Source: Candidatus Eiseniibacteriota bacterium (GTDB lineage Bacteria > Eisenbacteria > RBG-16-71-46). Taken from it: DNA of 64,000 nucleotides. The notes under the pieces are model-generated. The model saw only the letters and a list, made by a program, of their open reading frames with translations, was not told the origin of the DNA and ran no database searches. Every line of letters begins with the position of its first letter. Positions within the stretch are counted from its first letter, which is position 1. Below, in pieces: positions 1 through 10,265 of the stretch. The position numbers were made by a program, and so were the translations under genes. The DNA lies in NCBI GenBank assembly GCA_016178725.1, contig JACOSV010000058.1, positions 1 through 64,000 of the forward strand, in the 5' to 3' direction.

Positions 1-501
1 CAGCGCGCGGCGGCGGTCGTGCTCGCCTGCCTCGCCGAGGCGCACCGCGTAGAGGAGGCCGATCTCGAGATCGTCGGGCAGGATCGCGCGCGCGCGCGCG
101 AGTGCGGCGAGCCGCGCCGGCTCGATCGCGAGTCCTTCGTGCGCGCGCACGAGCAGCTTCGCCCCGGCCTGCGTCTCCTCGAGCTCGAGCGCGCGCCCGG
201 CGATCGCCGCCAGCGGTTCCCAGCGCCTCGCGGCGGCGAGCCGCTCGCCGAGGGCGAGCAGGGTCTGCTCGGCGCGCTCGATCTCGCCGTTCAGCGCGCA
301 CGCCGCGGCGAGCAGGTACTCGACGCCGTGACTCGCACCCGCCTGGCGCAGACGCGCCGCCGTTTCGTCGCGGAGGTAGACGACCAGGCCCTCGCTCCGC
401 GCGTCGCCGGCGAGCGTCTCGAGCGCTTCGCGATCGGCGGGCGTGAGATCGGCCGCCTGCTCGCCTCTCAAGATCGACGGCAGCGTTTCACGAACGGGCA
501 T
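1..501 (-). CDS. Helical-repeat protein, 3' end outside window
   Basis: An open frame of 167 codons starts at an ATG (499-501) and runs without a stop to the left edge, so the C-terminus is missing. It begins MPVRETLPSILRGEQ and is rich in Ala, Leu, Glu and Arg, with a succession of paired amphipathic helices (for example GVEYLLAAACALNGEIERAE) that resemble TPR-type repeats. There is no signal peptide or membrane segment in the visible part, so it is probably cytoplasmic. No family could be assigned; a solenoid scaffold or the N-terminal repeat part of a larger protein are both possible. It is divergent from the adenosyltransferase gene. Confidence 0.6.
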   Translation of the reverse strand, partial: MPVRETLPSILRGEQAADLTPADREALETLAGDARSEGLVVYLRDETAARLRQAGASHGVEYLLAAACALNGEIERAEQTLLALGERLAAARRWEPLAAIAGRALELEETQAGAKLLVRAHEGLAIEPARLAALARARAILPDDLEIGLLYAVRLGEAGEHDRRRAL

Positions 502-639
502 GAGGCTCGCGAGAGATCAGGGTCGGGCGCGCGAAAGGGCGGACATGATGCCCGATCGTCGCGCGTGGGAGCAAGGCGGGGCGGGGCGGGCGGGCGGCGC
601 GGGCGCGTCGCCGGCGTCGCGCCGGCGGACGGGACGCGC

Positions 640-669
640 TTGTCGCCCGCGCGCGCGCGCGCCTATCCT
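640..669 (+). promoter_or_regulatory. Promoter of the cobalamin adenosyltransferase gene
   Basis: TTGTCG (640-645), an 18-bp spacer and TATCCT (664-669) form a sigma70-type promoter. Only six bases separate the -10 box from the ATG at 676, so transcription would start at or next to the start codon (leaderless mRNA). Confidence 0.55.
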
Positions 670-675
670 CGCCGC

Positions 676-1230
676 ATGAAGATCTACACGCGCACCGGCG
701 ACGACGGCTCGACCGGTCTCCTCGGCTCGGGCCGCGTGCGCAAGGACGACGCGCGGGTCGAGGCGTACGGCAGCGTCGACGAGCTGAACGCGGCACTGGG
801 CGCGGCGCGCGCGGCCGACGATCAGGGCTGGGTCGGCGACGAGATCGTCGCAATCCAGGCGCGGCTCTTCGCGCTCGGCGCCGAGCTCGCGGCCACGACG
901 CCCGCGGCGCTCGCGGCGCTCGAGTGCATCGCCGACGACGACGTGACCGAGATCGAGAACCTGATCGACCGCCTCGAGGCCGATCTCGCGCCGCTCACGA
1001 GCTTCATCCTGCCGGGCGGCACGACGCTCGGCGGGGCGCTCCACCTCGCGCGCACCGTGTGCCGCCGCGCCGAGCGCCGCGTCGTCGCGCTGCAGGCTGG
1101 GGCGACCGTCGAGCCGCGGCTCGTGCGCTACCTCAACCGCCTCGCCGACCTCCTGTTCGTGATGGCGCGCTGGTGCAACGCCCGCACGGGCGTCCCCGAG
1201 CGCGAGTGGAAGGGCCGCGCGGGCGGCTGA
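676..1230 (+). CDS. pduO: PduO-type cob(I)alamin adenosyltransferase
   Basis: 184 residues, the normal length of a PduO-type ATP:corrinoid adenosyltransferase, which transfers adenosyl from ATP to Co(I) corrinoid to form coenzyme B12 in the cytoplasm. Family motifs are present in order: the N-terminal ATP-binding TRTGDDGSTGL (residues 5-15), YGSVDELNA (31-39), FILPGG (110-115), CRRAERR (129-135) and YLNRLADLLF (152-161). The open frame extends far upstream, but homology begins exactly at this ATG and the -10 box TATCCT lies six bases before it, with no Shine-Dalgarno sequence, which fits a leaderless start. No other B12 gene lies nearby. Confidence 0.93.
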   Translation: MKIYTRTGDDGSTGLLGSGRVRKDDARVEAYGSVDELNAALGAARAADDQGWVGDEIVAIQARLFALGAELAATTPAALAALECIADDDVTEIENLIDRLEADLAPLTSFILPGGTTLGGALHLARTVCRRAERRVVALQAGATVEPRLVRYLNRLADLLFVMARWCNARTGVPEREWKGRAGG

Positions 1231-1680
1231 CCGCGCCGCGCTTGCGCCATGGCGCCGGCGCGACCGCCGCACGGAGCGCTGGACATCGGCCGCGTCCGTG
1301 GGGATAATCCCGCCGCACCCATCGAGCGAGCCGGAGCGACGTGCTCGGATGTCGGCGTGATGCGCGTCCGGATGCTCCGCCTCTCGCGGGTGACTCCCCG
1401 CTTCGACCCGCCCGCGCCCCAGTCCACACCGTCGGGCGGTTGGGCGGAAACGCCGTGGTTGATCCACGAAGCGGCCGGGACGATCGGGTGGGAAGCCTCC
1501 ACCTCCCCCGGCACCGGAGAGGCCAGCCGTTCGCGAAGGCTGGGCGAGTTTCCGTGAACCGCAGCGTGTCGCGCCCACGAGGGGCGTGACGCCGAACGGT
1601 TCGGCTCCCGACCCGCGCGTCGCAGATGGCGCGCAGCCCCACCACCGCCGGGCGGCAGCACGCGCCGGCAAGGACGATCG
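1231..1680 (+). promoter_or_regulatory. Long structured leader upstream of rho
   Basis: No gene is seen in these 450 bases. From 1454 to 1602 there is a run of hairpins: CGTGG/CCACG (1454-1468), GGTGG/CCACC (1487-1503), CCAGCC/GGCTGG (1523-1543) and an outer GAACCG/CGGTTC (1556-1602) enclosing CGCCC/GGGCG (1572-1586). Known rho genes are often controlled by their own product in the leader; a structured regulatory leader is therefore plausible here. It matches no riboswitch class that I can recognise, so the role is inference. Confidence 0.4.
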
Positions 1681-2883
1681 ATGAGACAACGCCGTCGCCG
1701 CCCACGAGGTCCGCGACCCACGCAACCGGGCGGCATGCCCGGAGCCCCCATGCCGCAACAGGGCCAGGGCATGCAGGCCGCCCCGCTCGCACCCGGGCAA
1801 CCCCGCCCCGGCCGCCGCCGTCGCCGTCGCGGCGGCAACCGCCCGCCGAGCAACATGCCGCCCGCGCCGTATGTGAACAACGCCGGACACGACGGCGGCG
1901 CGATGCGCATGCAGCAGGCCCCGCGCCGTCCGCGCCGCGGCCGCGGCGGATCGCGCGGCAACGGCGGCGATCGTCGTCGCGGCGGCCTCGAGCTGCTGCG
2001 CGACATGCAGCAGATCGGCGCGGCGCTCGATCCCACCGAGCGCCTGATCATGGAGATTCCGCCCGGGCAGGGGAACCCTCCCTACGGCGACCGCATCACC
2101 GGACGCGCGATCGATCTCATCGCGCCGATCGGCCGCGGCCAGCGCTGCCTCATCGTCTCGCCGCCCAAGGCCGGCAAGACGCGCATCCTCCAGATCATCG
2201 CCGCGGCGGTGAAGCACAACCATCCCGACGTCGGCGTCTACGCGTTGCTCGTGGACGAACGGCCCGAGGAGGTCACCGACTTCCGCCGCAACACGCCCGC
2301 CGAGGTCATCGCCGCCTCGAGCGACCTGAGCGTCGACGAGCACATCGAGACCGCCGAGCACGCGATGGAGGTGGTCGCGGCACAGGTGCTCGAGGGCAAG
2401 GACGTCGTGCTGCTGCTCGACTCGATCACCCGCCTCGCGCGCGCCTACAACGCCGGCGCCGACGGCAGCGGGCGCACCATGTCGGGCGGACTCGACTCGA
2501 ACGCCATGCAGGGGCCGCGGCAGATCTTCGGCGCGGCACGCAAGATCGAGGACGGCGGCTCGCTGACGATCATCGGCACGGCGCTGGTCGACACCGGCTC
2601 GCGCATGGACCAGATCATCTTCGAGGAGTTCAAGGGCACCGGGAACAGCGAGATCTTCCTGTCGCGCGAGCTGGCCGAGAAGCGCATCTACCCGGCGATC
2701 GACATCGCGAAGAGCGGCACGCGCAAGGAGGAGAAGCTCTATCCGCCCGAGGTCGTGCAGCGCATGCATCTGCTGCGGCGCGGGCTCGCCGGGCTCCATC
2801 CCATCGAGGCGATGACCAAGCTGCTCGAGCTGCTGATGCGCTGGAAGACGAACAAGGAGATCTTCGACCTGCTCAAGTCGTAG
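1681..2883 (+). CDS. rho: Transcription termination factor Rho lacking the N-terminal RNA-binding domain
   Basis: 400 residues. The C-terminal RecA-like motor is intact: IGRGQRCLIVSPPKAGKT with Walker A at about 161-167, DERPEEVT (192-199), Walker B DVVLLLDSITRLARAYN (241-257), the Q-loop region GRTMSGGLDSNAM (264-276) and EEFKGTGNSEIFL. Rho is a hexameric RNA translocase that ends untranslated transcripts. The first ~100 residues are a low-complexity Arg/Gly/Pro/Gln segment with RRRRRR and RGRGGSRG patches and no sign of the cold-shock/OB-fold primary RNA site that normally precedes the motor. The upstream sequence in the same frame is closed by stops at 1555-1557 and 1587-1589, so no longer start exists. 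Confidence 0.95.
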   Translation: MRQRRRRPRGPRPTQPGGMPGAPMPQQGQGMQAAPLAPGQPRPGRRRRRRGGNRPPSNMPPAPYVNNAGHDGGAMRMQQAPRRPRRGRGGSRGNGGDRRRGGLELLRDMQQIGAALDPTERLIMEIPPGQGNPPYGDRITGRAIDLIAPIGRGQRCLIVSPPKAGKTRILQIIAAAVKHNHPDVGVYALLVDERPEEVTDFRRNTPAEVIAASSDLSVDEHIETAEHAMEVVAAQVLEGKDVVLLLDSITRLARAYNAGADGSGRTMSGGLDSNAMQGPRQIFGAARKIEDGGSLTIIGTALVDTGSRMDQIIFEEFKGTGNSEIFLSRELAEKRIYPAIDIAKSGTRKEEKLYPPEVVQRMHLLRRGLAGLHPIEAMTKLLELLMRWKTNKEIFDLLKS

Positions 2884-2917
2884 ATGTCGCGACGCGAACC
2901 TTCACCGGGAGGACGCG

Positions 2918-3118
2918 ATGTCGGATGGGCCCGCCAGGCGGCTGTATCGCTCTCGCACCGACAAGAAGATCGCCGGCGTGTGCGGGGGACTCGCGAAGTA
3001 CTTCGGGATCGATCCGGTGATCCCGCGCGTGATCTGGGTGATCCTGATCCTGGCCGCGGGCACGGGGCTGCTGGCCTACGCGATTGCGTGGATCGTGATC
3101 CCGATGGAGCCGGCGTAG
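2918..3118 (+). CDS. Small PspC-domain membrane protein
   Basis: 66 residues. The sequence RLYRSRTDKKIAGVCGGLA (8-26) is the PspC signature, followed by YFGIDPVIPRVIWV and one hydrophobic helix (about 41-63). PspC-domain proteins are small inner-membrane proteins linked to envelope stress responses. The ATG at 2918 follows GGGAGGACGCG, a good ribosome site, 34 bases after rho. No pspA or pspB is adjacent, so a phage-shock role cannot be inferred from context. Confidence 0.88.
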   Translation: MSDGPARRLYRSRTDKKIAGVCGGLAKYFGIDPVIPRVIWVILILAAGTGLLAYAIAWIVIPMEPA

Positions 3119-3136
3119 CGCCGCGTCTCGATCCGG

Positions 3137-3160
3137 CCCGCCGCTGCGTCCGCGGCGCGG
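3137..3160. terminator. Possible shared terminator between pspC and efp
   Basis: The 42-base gap between the convergent pspC-like gene and efp holds the hairpin CGCCGC/GCGGCG (3139-3144 with 3152-3157) followed by G+C-rich sequence without a T-run. It could end transcription in both directions, but is weak. Confidence 0.3.
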
Positions 3161-3718
3161 CTACACGCGCTCGACGAACTCCCCGGTGCGGGGGTCGATC
3201 TTCACGCGGTTGCCGATCTCGATGTAGGGCGGCACCTTGATCTCGTAGCCGGTCTCGAGGATCGCCGGCTTGGCGGTGTTCTGCACCGCGGCGCCCTTGA
3301 TGTTCGGCGTCGTCTCCTTGACCGACAGCTCGACGAACATCGGCACCTCGATACCGACCACGCGCCCGTCGAAGTAATCCGCGGTCAGCATCATGCCGTC
3401 GACCAGGTAGTTCACGGCGTCGCCGAGCACGTCCCCCGGCAGGTCGACCATCTCGTAGCTCTCGGTGTTCATGAAGTGGAACGCGTCGCCGGCGCGATAG
3501 CTGAACTGGAGCGAGTGCTGCTCCATGTTCGCCTTCTCGACCTTGTCCTCGGAACGGAACCGGTGCTCGGTGTTGGAGCCGGTCTCGATGTTCACGAGGC
3601 GCGTCTGCACCATGCCGCGCCAGTTGCCGGGCGTGACGTGGAGGACGTTGGTGACGCGATGGGGCTTGCCGTTGTGCATGACGACCATGCCCACCTTGAG
3701 TTGAGTCGCGGCGATCAT
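3161..3718 (-). CDS. efp: Translation elongation factor P
   Basis: 185 residues with the three-domain EF-P layout: N-terminal KOW-like domain (about 1-63), central OB domain with HFMNTESYEMVDLP and C-terminal OB domain ending VKIDPRTGEFVERV. EF-P binds ribosomes stalled on proline runs and promotes peptide bond formation. The start at MIAATQLKVG is chosen by homology and follows GGGAG. The tip of the domain I loop reads TPGNWRG (29-35): the residue equivalent to the modified Lys34 of E. coli is Asn32, so lysylation or rhamnosylation of the known kinds at that position is not possible. Confidence 0.95.
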   Translation of the reverse strand: MIAATQLKVGMVVMHNGKPHRVTNVLHVTPGNWRGMVQTRLVNIETGSNTEHRFRSEDKVEKANMEQHSLQFSYRAGDAFHFMNTESYEMVDLPGDVLGDAVNYLVDGMMLTADYFDGRVVGIEVPMFVELSVKETTPNIKGAAVQNTAKPAILETGYEIKVPPYIEIGNRVKIDPRTGEFVERV

Positions 3719-3857
3719 GGCGGGACTCCCGGGTTGGAGGCTGGCTGGGGCGACCGGCGGGCCCATGGACCACCCGGCGCAAGCGGCCGGGGATTGTGCC
3801 CGAGCGCGCCGGCGCGCGCAAGGCCGGCGCCCGCGCACGACCGTCCGTGCATGCGAT

Positions 3858-3887
3858 GAGGGCGGACGGCTCGCGCCGTCCGCCCTC
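3858..3887 (-). terminator. Terminator of the metalloprotease gene
   Basis: A perfect 13-bp inverted repeat (3858-3870 with 3875-3887) around a 4-base loop TCGC lies 30 bases past the stop codon of the minus-strand protease gene and before efp. A T-run is absent, but the stem is the strongest in the region. Confidence 0.6.
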
Positions 3888-3916
3888 GTGATGTCGCGCG
3901 CGTTTCCGCGCTTCGC

Positions 3917-6697
3917 CTACGGCTGGCCGAACGGTCCGGCCGGCCGCGGCGCCGCCGGCAGATCGGATTCGCGGCCCGCGTCGAGCGCACGCTTGATGCG
4001 CGCGCGCGTCTCCATCAGGTGCGCGCGGGCGTAATCACCGATCGGCGTCTGCGCGGCGAGCAGGCGCGAGCAGCGGCCGTCGATGCGCGAGAGCTGGAGC
4101 CGCGCCAGCGCGCGGGCGTCGTCGGGCGCGCCGGGCGGCGGAGCGACCACCAGGTTCGCGAGCCGGTCCACGTAGGCGCGCTGCACCTCGCGCCGTGTGC
4201 CCGGACCCTCGAGCGTCTTGAGCGTCGCGGCCGCCCCGGTCGTGGGCTCGCCCCACACCATGCGCGTCAGCCGGTCGAAGTGCTCGGCCAGCCGGAACGC
4301 GTCGGCGCTCCGCGACTCGGCCTCGCGCAGACGCGCCATGAGCTGCGGCGCCATCAGCGCATCGAGCACGTTCGTCTGGACCACGAGCGTCTTGTCGTTG
4401 AGGTTGTAGTCGAGCCGCGGGCCCGTGAAGATCCCGAAGTTCTCGTTCACGCCCCAGTGCGACCAGCGATCCGGGCCGAGCCGGTTGAGCAGCCCCGGCG
4501 TCATCGCGAACGCGTCGGCCGCGAACACGCGCTGGGCGAGGAATTCGAGCGCCTCGCGCTGCCGCGCCGCCGGCACCGGCGTCAGCGGATCGTGGGCACC
4601 CGGCTGGCCGCGGTGGTTGCGCGACTGGTACTGGCCGCCGACGTACTTCACCGCGAGCCGCGCGGTGATGTCGTACTGCTCGAGCAGCCCGTCGACCGCG
4701 CGGCGCAGCACCGGGTACTCGCCGTCCTTGCCGGCCAGCCGGCTCTCGAGGCCCGGGTTCTTCCACAGCGACGCGATCAGCGCGGTGCGCTGCTTCGCGA
4801 ACGCGAGCGGATCGTCGCCGAGGTCGAACTGGTTGGTGCGCGGGTCGAGCGCGAACGGGCCGCCGGTGTCCTCGTCGGTCGAGTACTCGTGCCCCGGCTG
4901 TTCCGACTCGTCGGCGATGGTCTTCGCGAACGCGTAGTCGGCATCGGTCGTGGCGGCGCTCGACGGTGCGTAGCCGTAGCGGATCATCCAGTCGTCCACC
5001 GTGCCCGGCCAGACGGCGTAGTACTCGCCGGGCGCGCCGTGATCCGGCGGCAGGTTGACGGCGGCGTAGTCCATCACCGAGCCCATCAGCCCGTTCTGGG
5101 CCGTCCAGTTGCGGTCGGTGAGCTTCGCCGCCGGCGTCGCCGTGCTCGAGCGGAAGTTGTGGCGCAGGCCGAGCGTGTGCCCGACCTCGTGCAGCGTCGT
5201 GTGGATCAGCATCTCGCCGATGAACTTCTCGCGCAGCGCGCTGTCCGCCTCGGCGCCGCCCGCCATCGCCATCGCGACGTTCGCGAGCGCGGCGCCGCCG
5301 CCGAGCCCCGTCTGCAGATCGCAGCGATACTCGGGACCGGCGAGCCCGTTGCCGCCCTCCGGCGCGGGTGTTGCGGAAACGGACGGCGCGTTGCCGGTCA
5401 GGTCGACGTAGTTGCGCCAGCGCCGCTGCACGATCGACGCCTCGATCAGGATGTCGGCGTCGAGGATCTCGCCGGTGCGCGGATCCACGCGCGACGGTCC
5501 GATCGCGCCGAACGACGGCGGCGACGAGGTGATCCAGCGGATCGTGCTGTAGCGCACGTCCTCGGGATCGAAGTCGGGATCGTTGGGCGCGTCCTTGGCG
5601 ACGATCGCGTTCTTGAACCCGGCCGTCTCGAACGCGCGCTGCCAGCGCTCGATGCCCTCGCGGATGTAGGGGCGGTAACGCTCGGGGATCGTGCGGTCGA
5701 GGTAGTAGACGATCGGCTTCACCGGCTCCGACAGCGCGGCGCTCGGATCCTTCTTCTCGAGCCGCCAGTGATTGACGTAGCGGACGAAGAAGTGCTCCTT
5801 GTCGTCGCGGCTGAAGTCCTTCATCACCGTCAGGAAGTAGCCGGTGCGGTCGTCGGCGAGCCGCGGCATCATCGGCTTCGCCGGCAGCTTCGAGAACGAG
5901 TAGTGGACGCTCACCGGGATGTAGCGGTCGTCCGGGACCGTCGGCGCGTTGAGGCCGATGCGGTCGCTCGGCGAGTAGGTGAGCGTCGCCTCGATCTCCA
6001 TGTTCTCGGGGAACACCTTGATGCTGCCGAGCGCCGAGCGCTCCTTGTCGAATCGCATCGGCTTGTTGCCGAACGCGGCGCGCATCTGGTCGGCGAGATC
6101 GGGCAGATCGCTGACGAGCAGCGGCGCGATGTCCACCAGCACGGCCCTGGTCGAGTCCTGCACGCTCTCGACCTTGAGCGAGGCGAGCACGGAGTTGCCC
6201 ATCGACAGGTTCTTCGCGCGCTCGACGGAGGTTCCCGCCGGCGCGGTGAAGCGCGTGTTCTGCTGCACCACGAGCACGTGGTCGCCCGAGCGGTGGAACT
6301 CGATCAGCTGGTCGTTCTGCGGCAGGCCGCCGAGGATGCCGTTCATGCCGACGCCGCGCGCGAGGCTGGTGATCGCTAGCACCGGGGTGTCCATCTGATC
6401 GGCGTTGATCTGGAGATACAGGTTCTCGCGTTTCGCATAGAGCGTGAAGAACCCGCGCTTCGGCTCGGCGCCGGTGGTGAGCTTCTTCCAGTCGCCGTAC
6501 GGCTTGTCGGCGGCGGCGCCGCCGGCCATGTCGCCGGCCGGAGCGCCCGCGCCCGGCGCTCCGCCGCCGGACTTTCGCGTGTCGTTCGCCGCGTTCGCCG
6601 GCGGCTTGTTGCCCGGCCACGCGCGGCCGGCGGACATCGTGAGCAGCAGTGCGAGCGCGAGCGCGCCCGCAATCCGGGGACGACGATGACGCGGCAT
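3917..6697 (-). CDS. Secreted zinc-dependent metalloprotease (DUF5117/DUF5118 type)
   Basis: 926 residues. The ATG at 6697 follows GAAGGAGTTCCGC and gives a signal peptide with a hydrophobic core (about 9-24). After a Gly/Ala-rich linker comes a long N-terminal region, then the catalytic site HEVGHTLGLRH (zinc ligands His503, His507, His513) and a Met-turn SVMDY (540-544), which is the metzincin-like HExxHxxGxxH arrangement. This matches large uncharacterised periplasmic or extracellular zinc proteases of Gram-negative bacteria. It probably works outside the cytoplasm; the substrate is unknown. It is transcribed alone and ends in a strong hairpin. Confidence 0.88.
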   Translation of the reverse strand: MPRHRRPRIAGALALALLLTMSAGRAWPGNKPPANAANDTRKSGGGAPGAGAPAGDMAGGAAADKPYGDWKKLTTGAEPKRGFFTLYAKRENLYLQINADQMDTPVLAITSLARGVGMNGILGGLPQNDQLIEFHRSGDHVLVVQQNTRFTAPAGTSVERAKNLSMGNSVLASLKVESVQDSTRAVLVDIAPLLVSDLPDLADQMRAAFGNKPMRFDKERSALGSIKVFPENMEIEATLTYSPSDRIGLNAPTVPDDRYIPVSVHYSFSKLPAKPMMPRLADDRTGYFLTVMKDFSRDDKEHFFVRYVNHWRLEKKDPSAALSEPVKPIVYYLDRTIPERYRPYIREGIERWQRAFETAGFKNAIVAKDAPNDPDFDPEDVRYSTIRWITSSPPSFGAIGPSRVDPRTGEILDADILIEASIVQRRWRNYVDLTGNAPSVSATPAPEGGNGLAGPEYRCDLQTGLGGGAALANVAMAMAGGAEADSALREKFIGEMLIHTTLHEVGHTLGLRHNFRSSTATPAAKLTDRNWTAQNGLMGSVMDYAAVNLPPDHGAPGEYYAVWPGTVDDWMIRYGYAPSSAATTDADYAFAKTIADESEQPGHEYSTDEDTGGPFALDPRTNQFDLGDDPLAFAKQRTALIASLWKNPGLESRLAGKDGEYPVLRRAVDGLLEQYDITARLAVKYVGGQYQSRNHRGQPGAHDPLTPVPAARQREALEFLAQRVFAADAFAMTPGLLNRLGPDRWSHWGVNENFGIFTGPRLDYNLNDKTLVVQTNVLDALMAPQLMARLREAESRSADAFRLAEHFDRLTRMVWGEPTTGAAATLKTLEGPGTRREVQRAYVDRLANLVVAPPPGAPDDARALARLQLSRIDGRCSRLLAAQTPIGDYARAHLMETRARIKRALDAGRESDLPAAPRPAGPFGQP

Positions 6698-6921
6698 GCG
6701 GAACTCCTTCTCACCGATGGTTGCGGCGTTCCGCGCGCACGGGAGGACGAGGGCGCCGGGAGGCCTGGGGGTGGACGCTCGGTCGAGCGGGCCGCGCTCC
6801 TCGCGCGGGCGCCCGACGGTACGTCGCGGGCGCGGTGCGTTCCCGCACGCGCGTGACGGGCGCGGCATTCGCCCGCACCGGCGGGGCTCGCCGGGGCGCG
6901 AACGCGGCGGGCGAAAACGCG

Positions 6922-6950
6922 GCCGGCCCGGGCGTCGTGCCCGGGCCGGC
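6922..6950 (-). terminator. Terminator of groES-groEL
   Basis: A perfect 12-bp inverted repeat (6922-6933 with 6939-6950) with loop GTCGT lies 46 bases past the groEL stop codon. The rest of 6698-6995 shows only G+C-rich sequence and the ribosome site of the protease gene. Confidence 0.65.
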
Positions 6951-6995
6951 GCGTGCTTCGCGATCGCGGCGACGTCAGACCGCCGGATCGTTGGA

Positions 6996-9003
<2,008 letters not shown>

Positions 9004-9217
9004 GATCTCCTCCTCCGCCTGATCGCCCCGAACACCGGGGTCGTGTGATGTGAGTGGGTTCCCACGATGCCGCGGAGTCCGCACCCGGGAGGGCCGGAAG
9101 GCTTGCGCCGCGGCGAGCCACCGGAAGGTAGAGCATGACGGCGGTGGCGCGCAAGCGGGCGGCATAAGCCGCTGCTCGTTTGGCGCTTAGGCGGGAGGTC
9201 GGCGTGGCCTTTGCGGC

Positions 9218-9245
9218 GTTATCGTGCCATAATGGCACGGTGTAA
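9218..9245 (-). promoter_or_regulatory. groESL promoter with a 17-bp palindromic operator
   Basis: Read on the minus strand, TTACAC (9240-9245) and GATAAC (9218-9223) are separated by 16 bases. The spacer is filled by the perfect palindrome CGTGCCATAATGGCACG (9223-9239). A palindrome placed between -35 and -10 is typical of a repressor site. It is not the CIRCE element (TTAGCACTC-N9-GAGTGCTAA) nor a HAIR site. The 215-base leader down to the start codon shows no other clear element. Confidence 0.6.
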
Positions 9246-9300
9246 CTGGCAGCGCCGATTGGGCTCCGCCAGTCCCGCCACGGGGGCGGGATCGCCGGGA

Positions 9301-10206
9301 TCAGTTGGAGGGGTCTTCGAGCAACGCGACGCGCGGCGCGCCGTCCATGTAGCCGATGCTCACCGTGCCGTGCACCGCGACGCTCTCGTGCAGCGAGGGA
9401 TGGCGGCTGCGCGAGTAGACGACGATCGTGTCGCGCGACTGGCGCAGATCGAAGACGAAGCTGTTGCCGATCATGAACGCCTCGCCGGCTTCGCCGCTCA
9501 CGCGCACCGCGCGCCCTTCGTACGCCTCGGGATGCTGTCGGATCTGCGCCAGCGACACGGACGGCTCGCCGCCCCGGCCGAGCAGGAAGAGCGTCACGAT
9601 CCCGAGGACCGCGACGGCGCCGGCGGCGATCAGCAACGGCTTCGGGATCGACTGCAGCGCATCGAGCCACGCCATGCGCGCGCCGCGCGGCGCGCCGCCG
9701 ATCGGCATGTCGCCGGAGGTTGCGAGCAGGCGATGCGCCGCGCTCTCCGCACCGGGCGCGGACGCGCGCTCGACCAGCGAATCCTGCGCGAAGCCGGGGA
9801 ACGGATCGGCCGCGGATTCCGCCGTGACCGCGACGACCTGGCTCAAGCGCGGGATGCTGCTCGCCGCCGCCTTCCACGCGACCGGGCCCTTCGCGGGCGT
9901 GTCCTTCGCCGCGGACGTCTCTCCTGTCGTGTCCTTCGCCGCGGACGTCTCCTCTGGCGCTTCCTTCGCCGCGGACGTCTCGGGCGCGTCCTCTGCGGGC
10001 GCGGGATTCCCCGCCGCCGGTTTCGCCGCGCGCTTCGGCGGCGCTGCGCGCCTCGCCGGCGGCAGTGTGGGCCGCTCGGACGGCGGATCGCGGCGCTCCG
10101 TGCCCTCGGACGCGCCGGTCAGCCACTCGGGCGTCTCGCGCGCCTCCTTGCCGGGAGACGGCGCGGGGTCCGGCGGTTTGGGGGAATCGGGCTCGGGAAT
10201 GGCCAT
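9301..10206 (-). CDS. Single-pass membrane protein with C-terminal OB-fold-like domain
   Basis: 301 residues. An N-terminal Pro/Ala/Glu-rich cytoplasmic region (1-105) contains three near-identical ETSAAK(D/E) decapeptides; one transmembrane helix PLLIAAGAVAVLGIVTLFLL lies at about 185-204; the C-terminal ~100 residues (SLAQIRQHPEAYEGRAVRVSG then MIGNSFVFDLR) resemble small OB-fold domains of the tRNA_anti/BOF kind. No catalytic motif is seen. The ATG at 10206 is the first that gives a natural N-terminus. Function unknown; an envelope-tethered binding domain is likely. Confidence 0.6.
   Translation of the reverse strand: MAIPEPDSPKPPDPAPSPGKEARETPEWLTGASEGTERRDPPSERPTLPPARRAAPPKRAAKPAAGNPAPAEDAPETSAAKEAPEETSAAKDTTGETSAAKDTPAKGPVAWKAAASSIPRLSQVVAVTAESAADPFPGFAQDSLVERASAPGAESAAHRLLATSGDMPIGGAPRGARMAWLDALQSIPKPLLIAAGAVAVLGIVTLFLLGRGGEPSVSLAQIRQHPEAYEGRAVRVSGEAGEAFMIGNSFVFDLRQSRDTIVVYSRSRHPSLHESVAVHGTVSIGYMDGAPRVALLEDPSN
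9901..9990. repeat. Three 30-bp direct repeats inside the OB-fold protein gene
   Basis: The block TCCTTCGCCGCGGACGTCT recurs at 9902, 9932 and 9962 with a 30-bp period. It keeps the reading frame and encodes the ETSAAK decapeptides, so copy number may vary without disrupting the gene. Confidence 0.8.
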
Positions 10207-10265
10207 GGATATCCTCGCTGGGCACGGTGACGCCCGGTAGGTATCGGCAAGCCGTGGCGCAGGGC

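Noticed and set aside
1454-1602. Cobalamin riboswitch near the adenosyltransferase gene
   Set aside because: The B12 box (GCCACTG, AGCCAGGAGACC) is absent, and the region lies downstream of that gene, before rho.
4019-6379. A 786-codon plus-strand frame opposite the metalloprotease gene
   Set aside because: Antisense shadow; composition dominated by Arg, Val, Leu and Glu, without motifs.
9004-9217. CIRCE element (HrcA site) before groES
   Set aside because: TTAGCACTC with its inverted partner was not found; the only strong palindrome is the different one at 9223-9239.
9223-9245. Sigma54 promoter suggested by TGGCACG
   Set aside because: The GC at the -12 position (TTGCA) is missing at the required spacing on both strands; the sequence is better explained as a palindromic operator.
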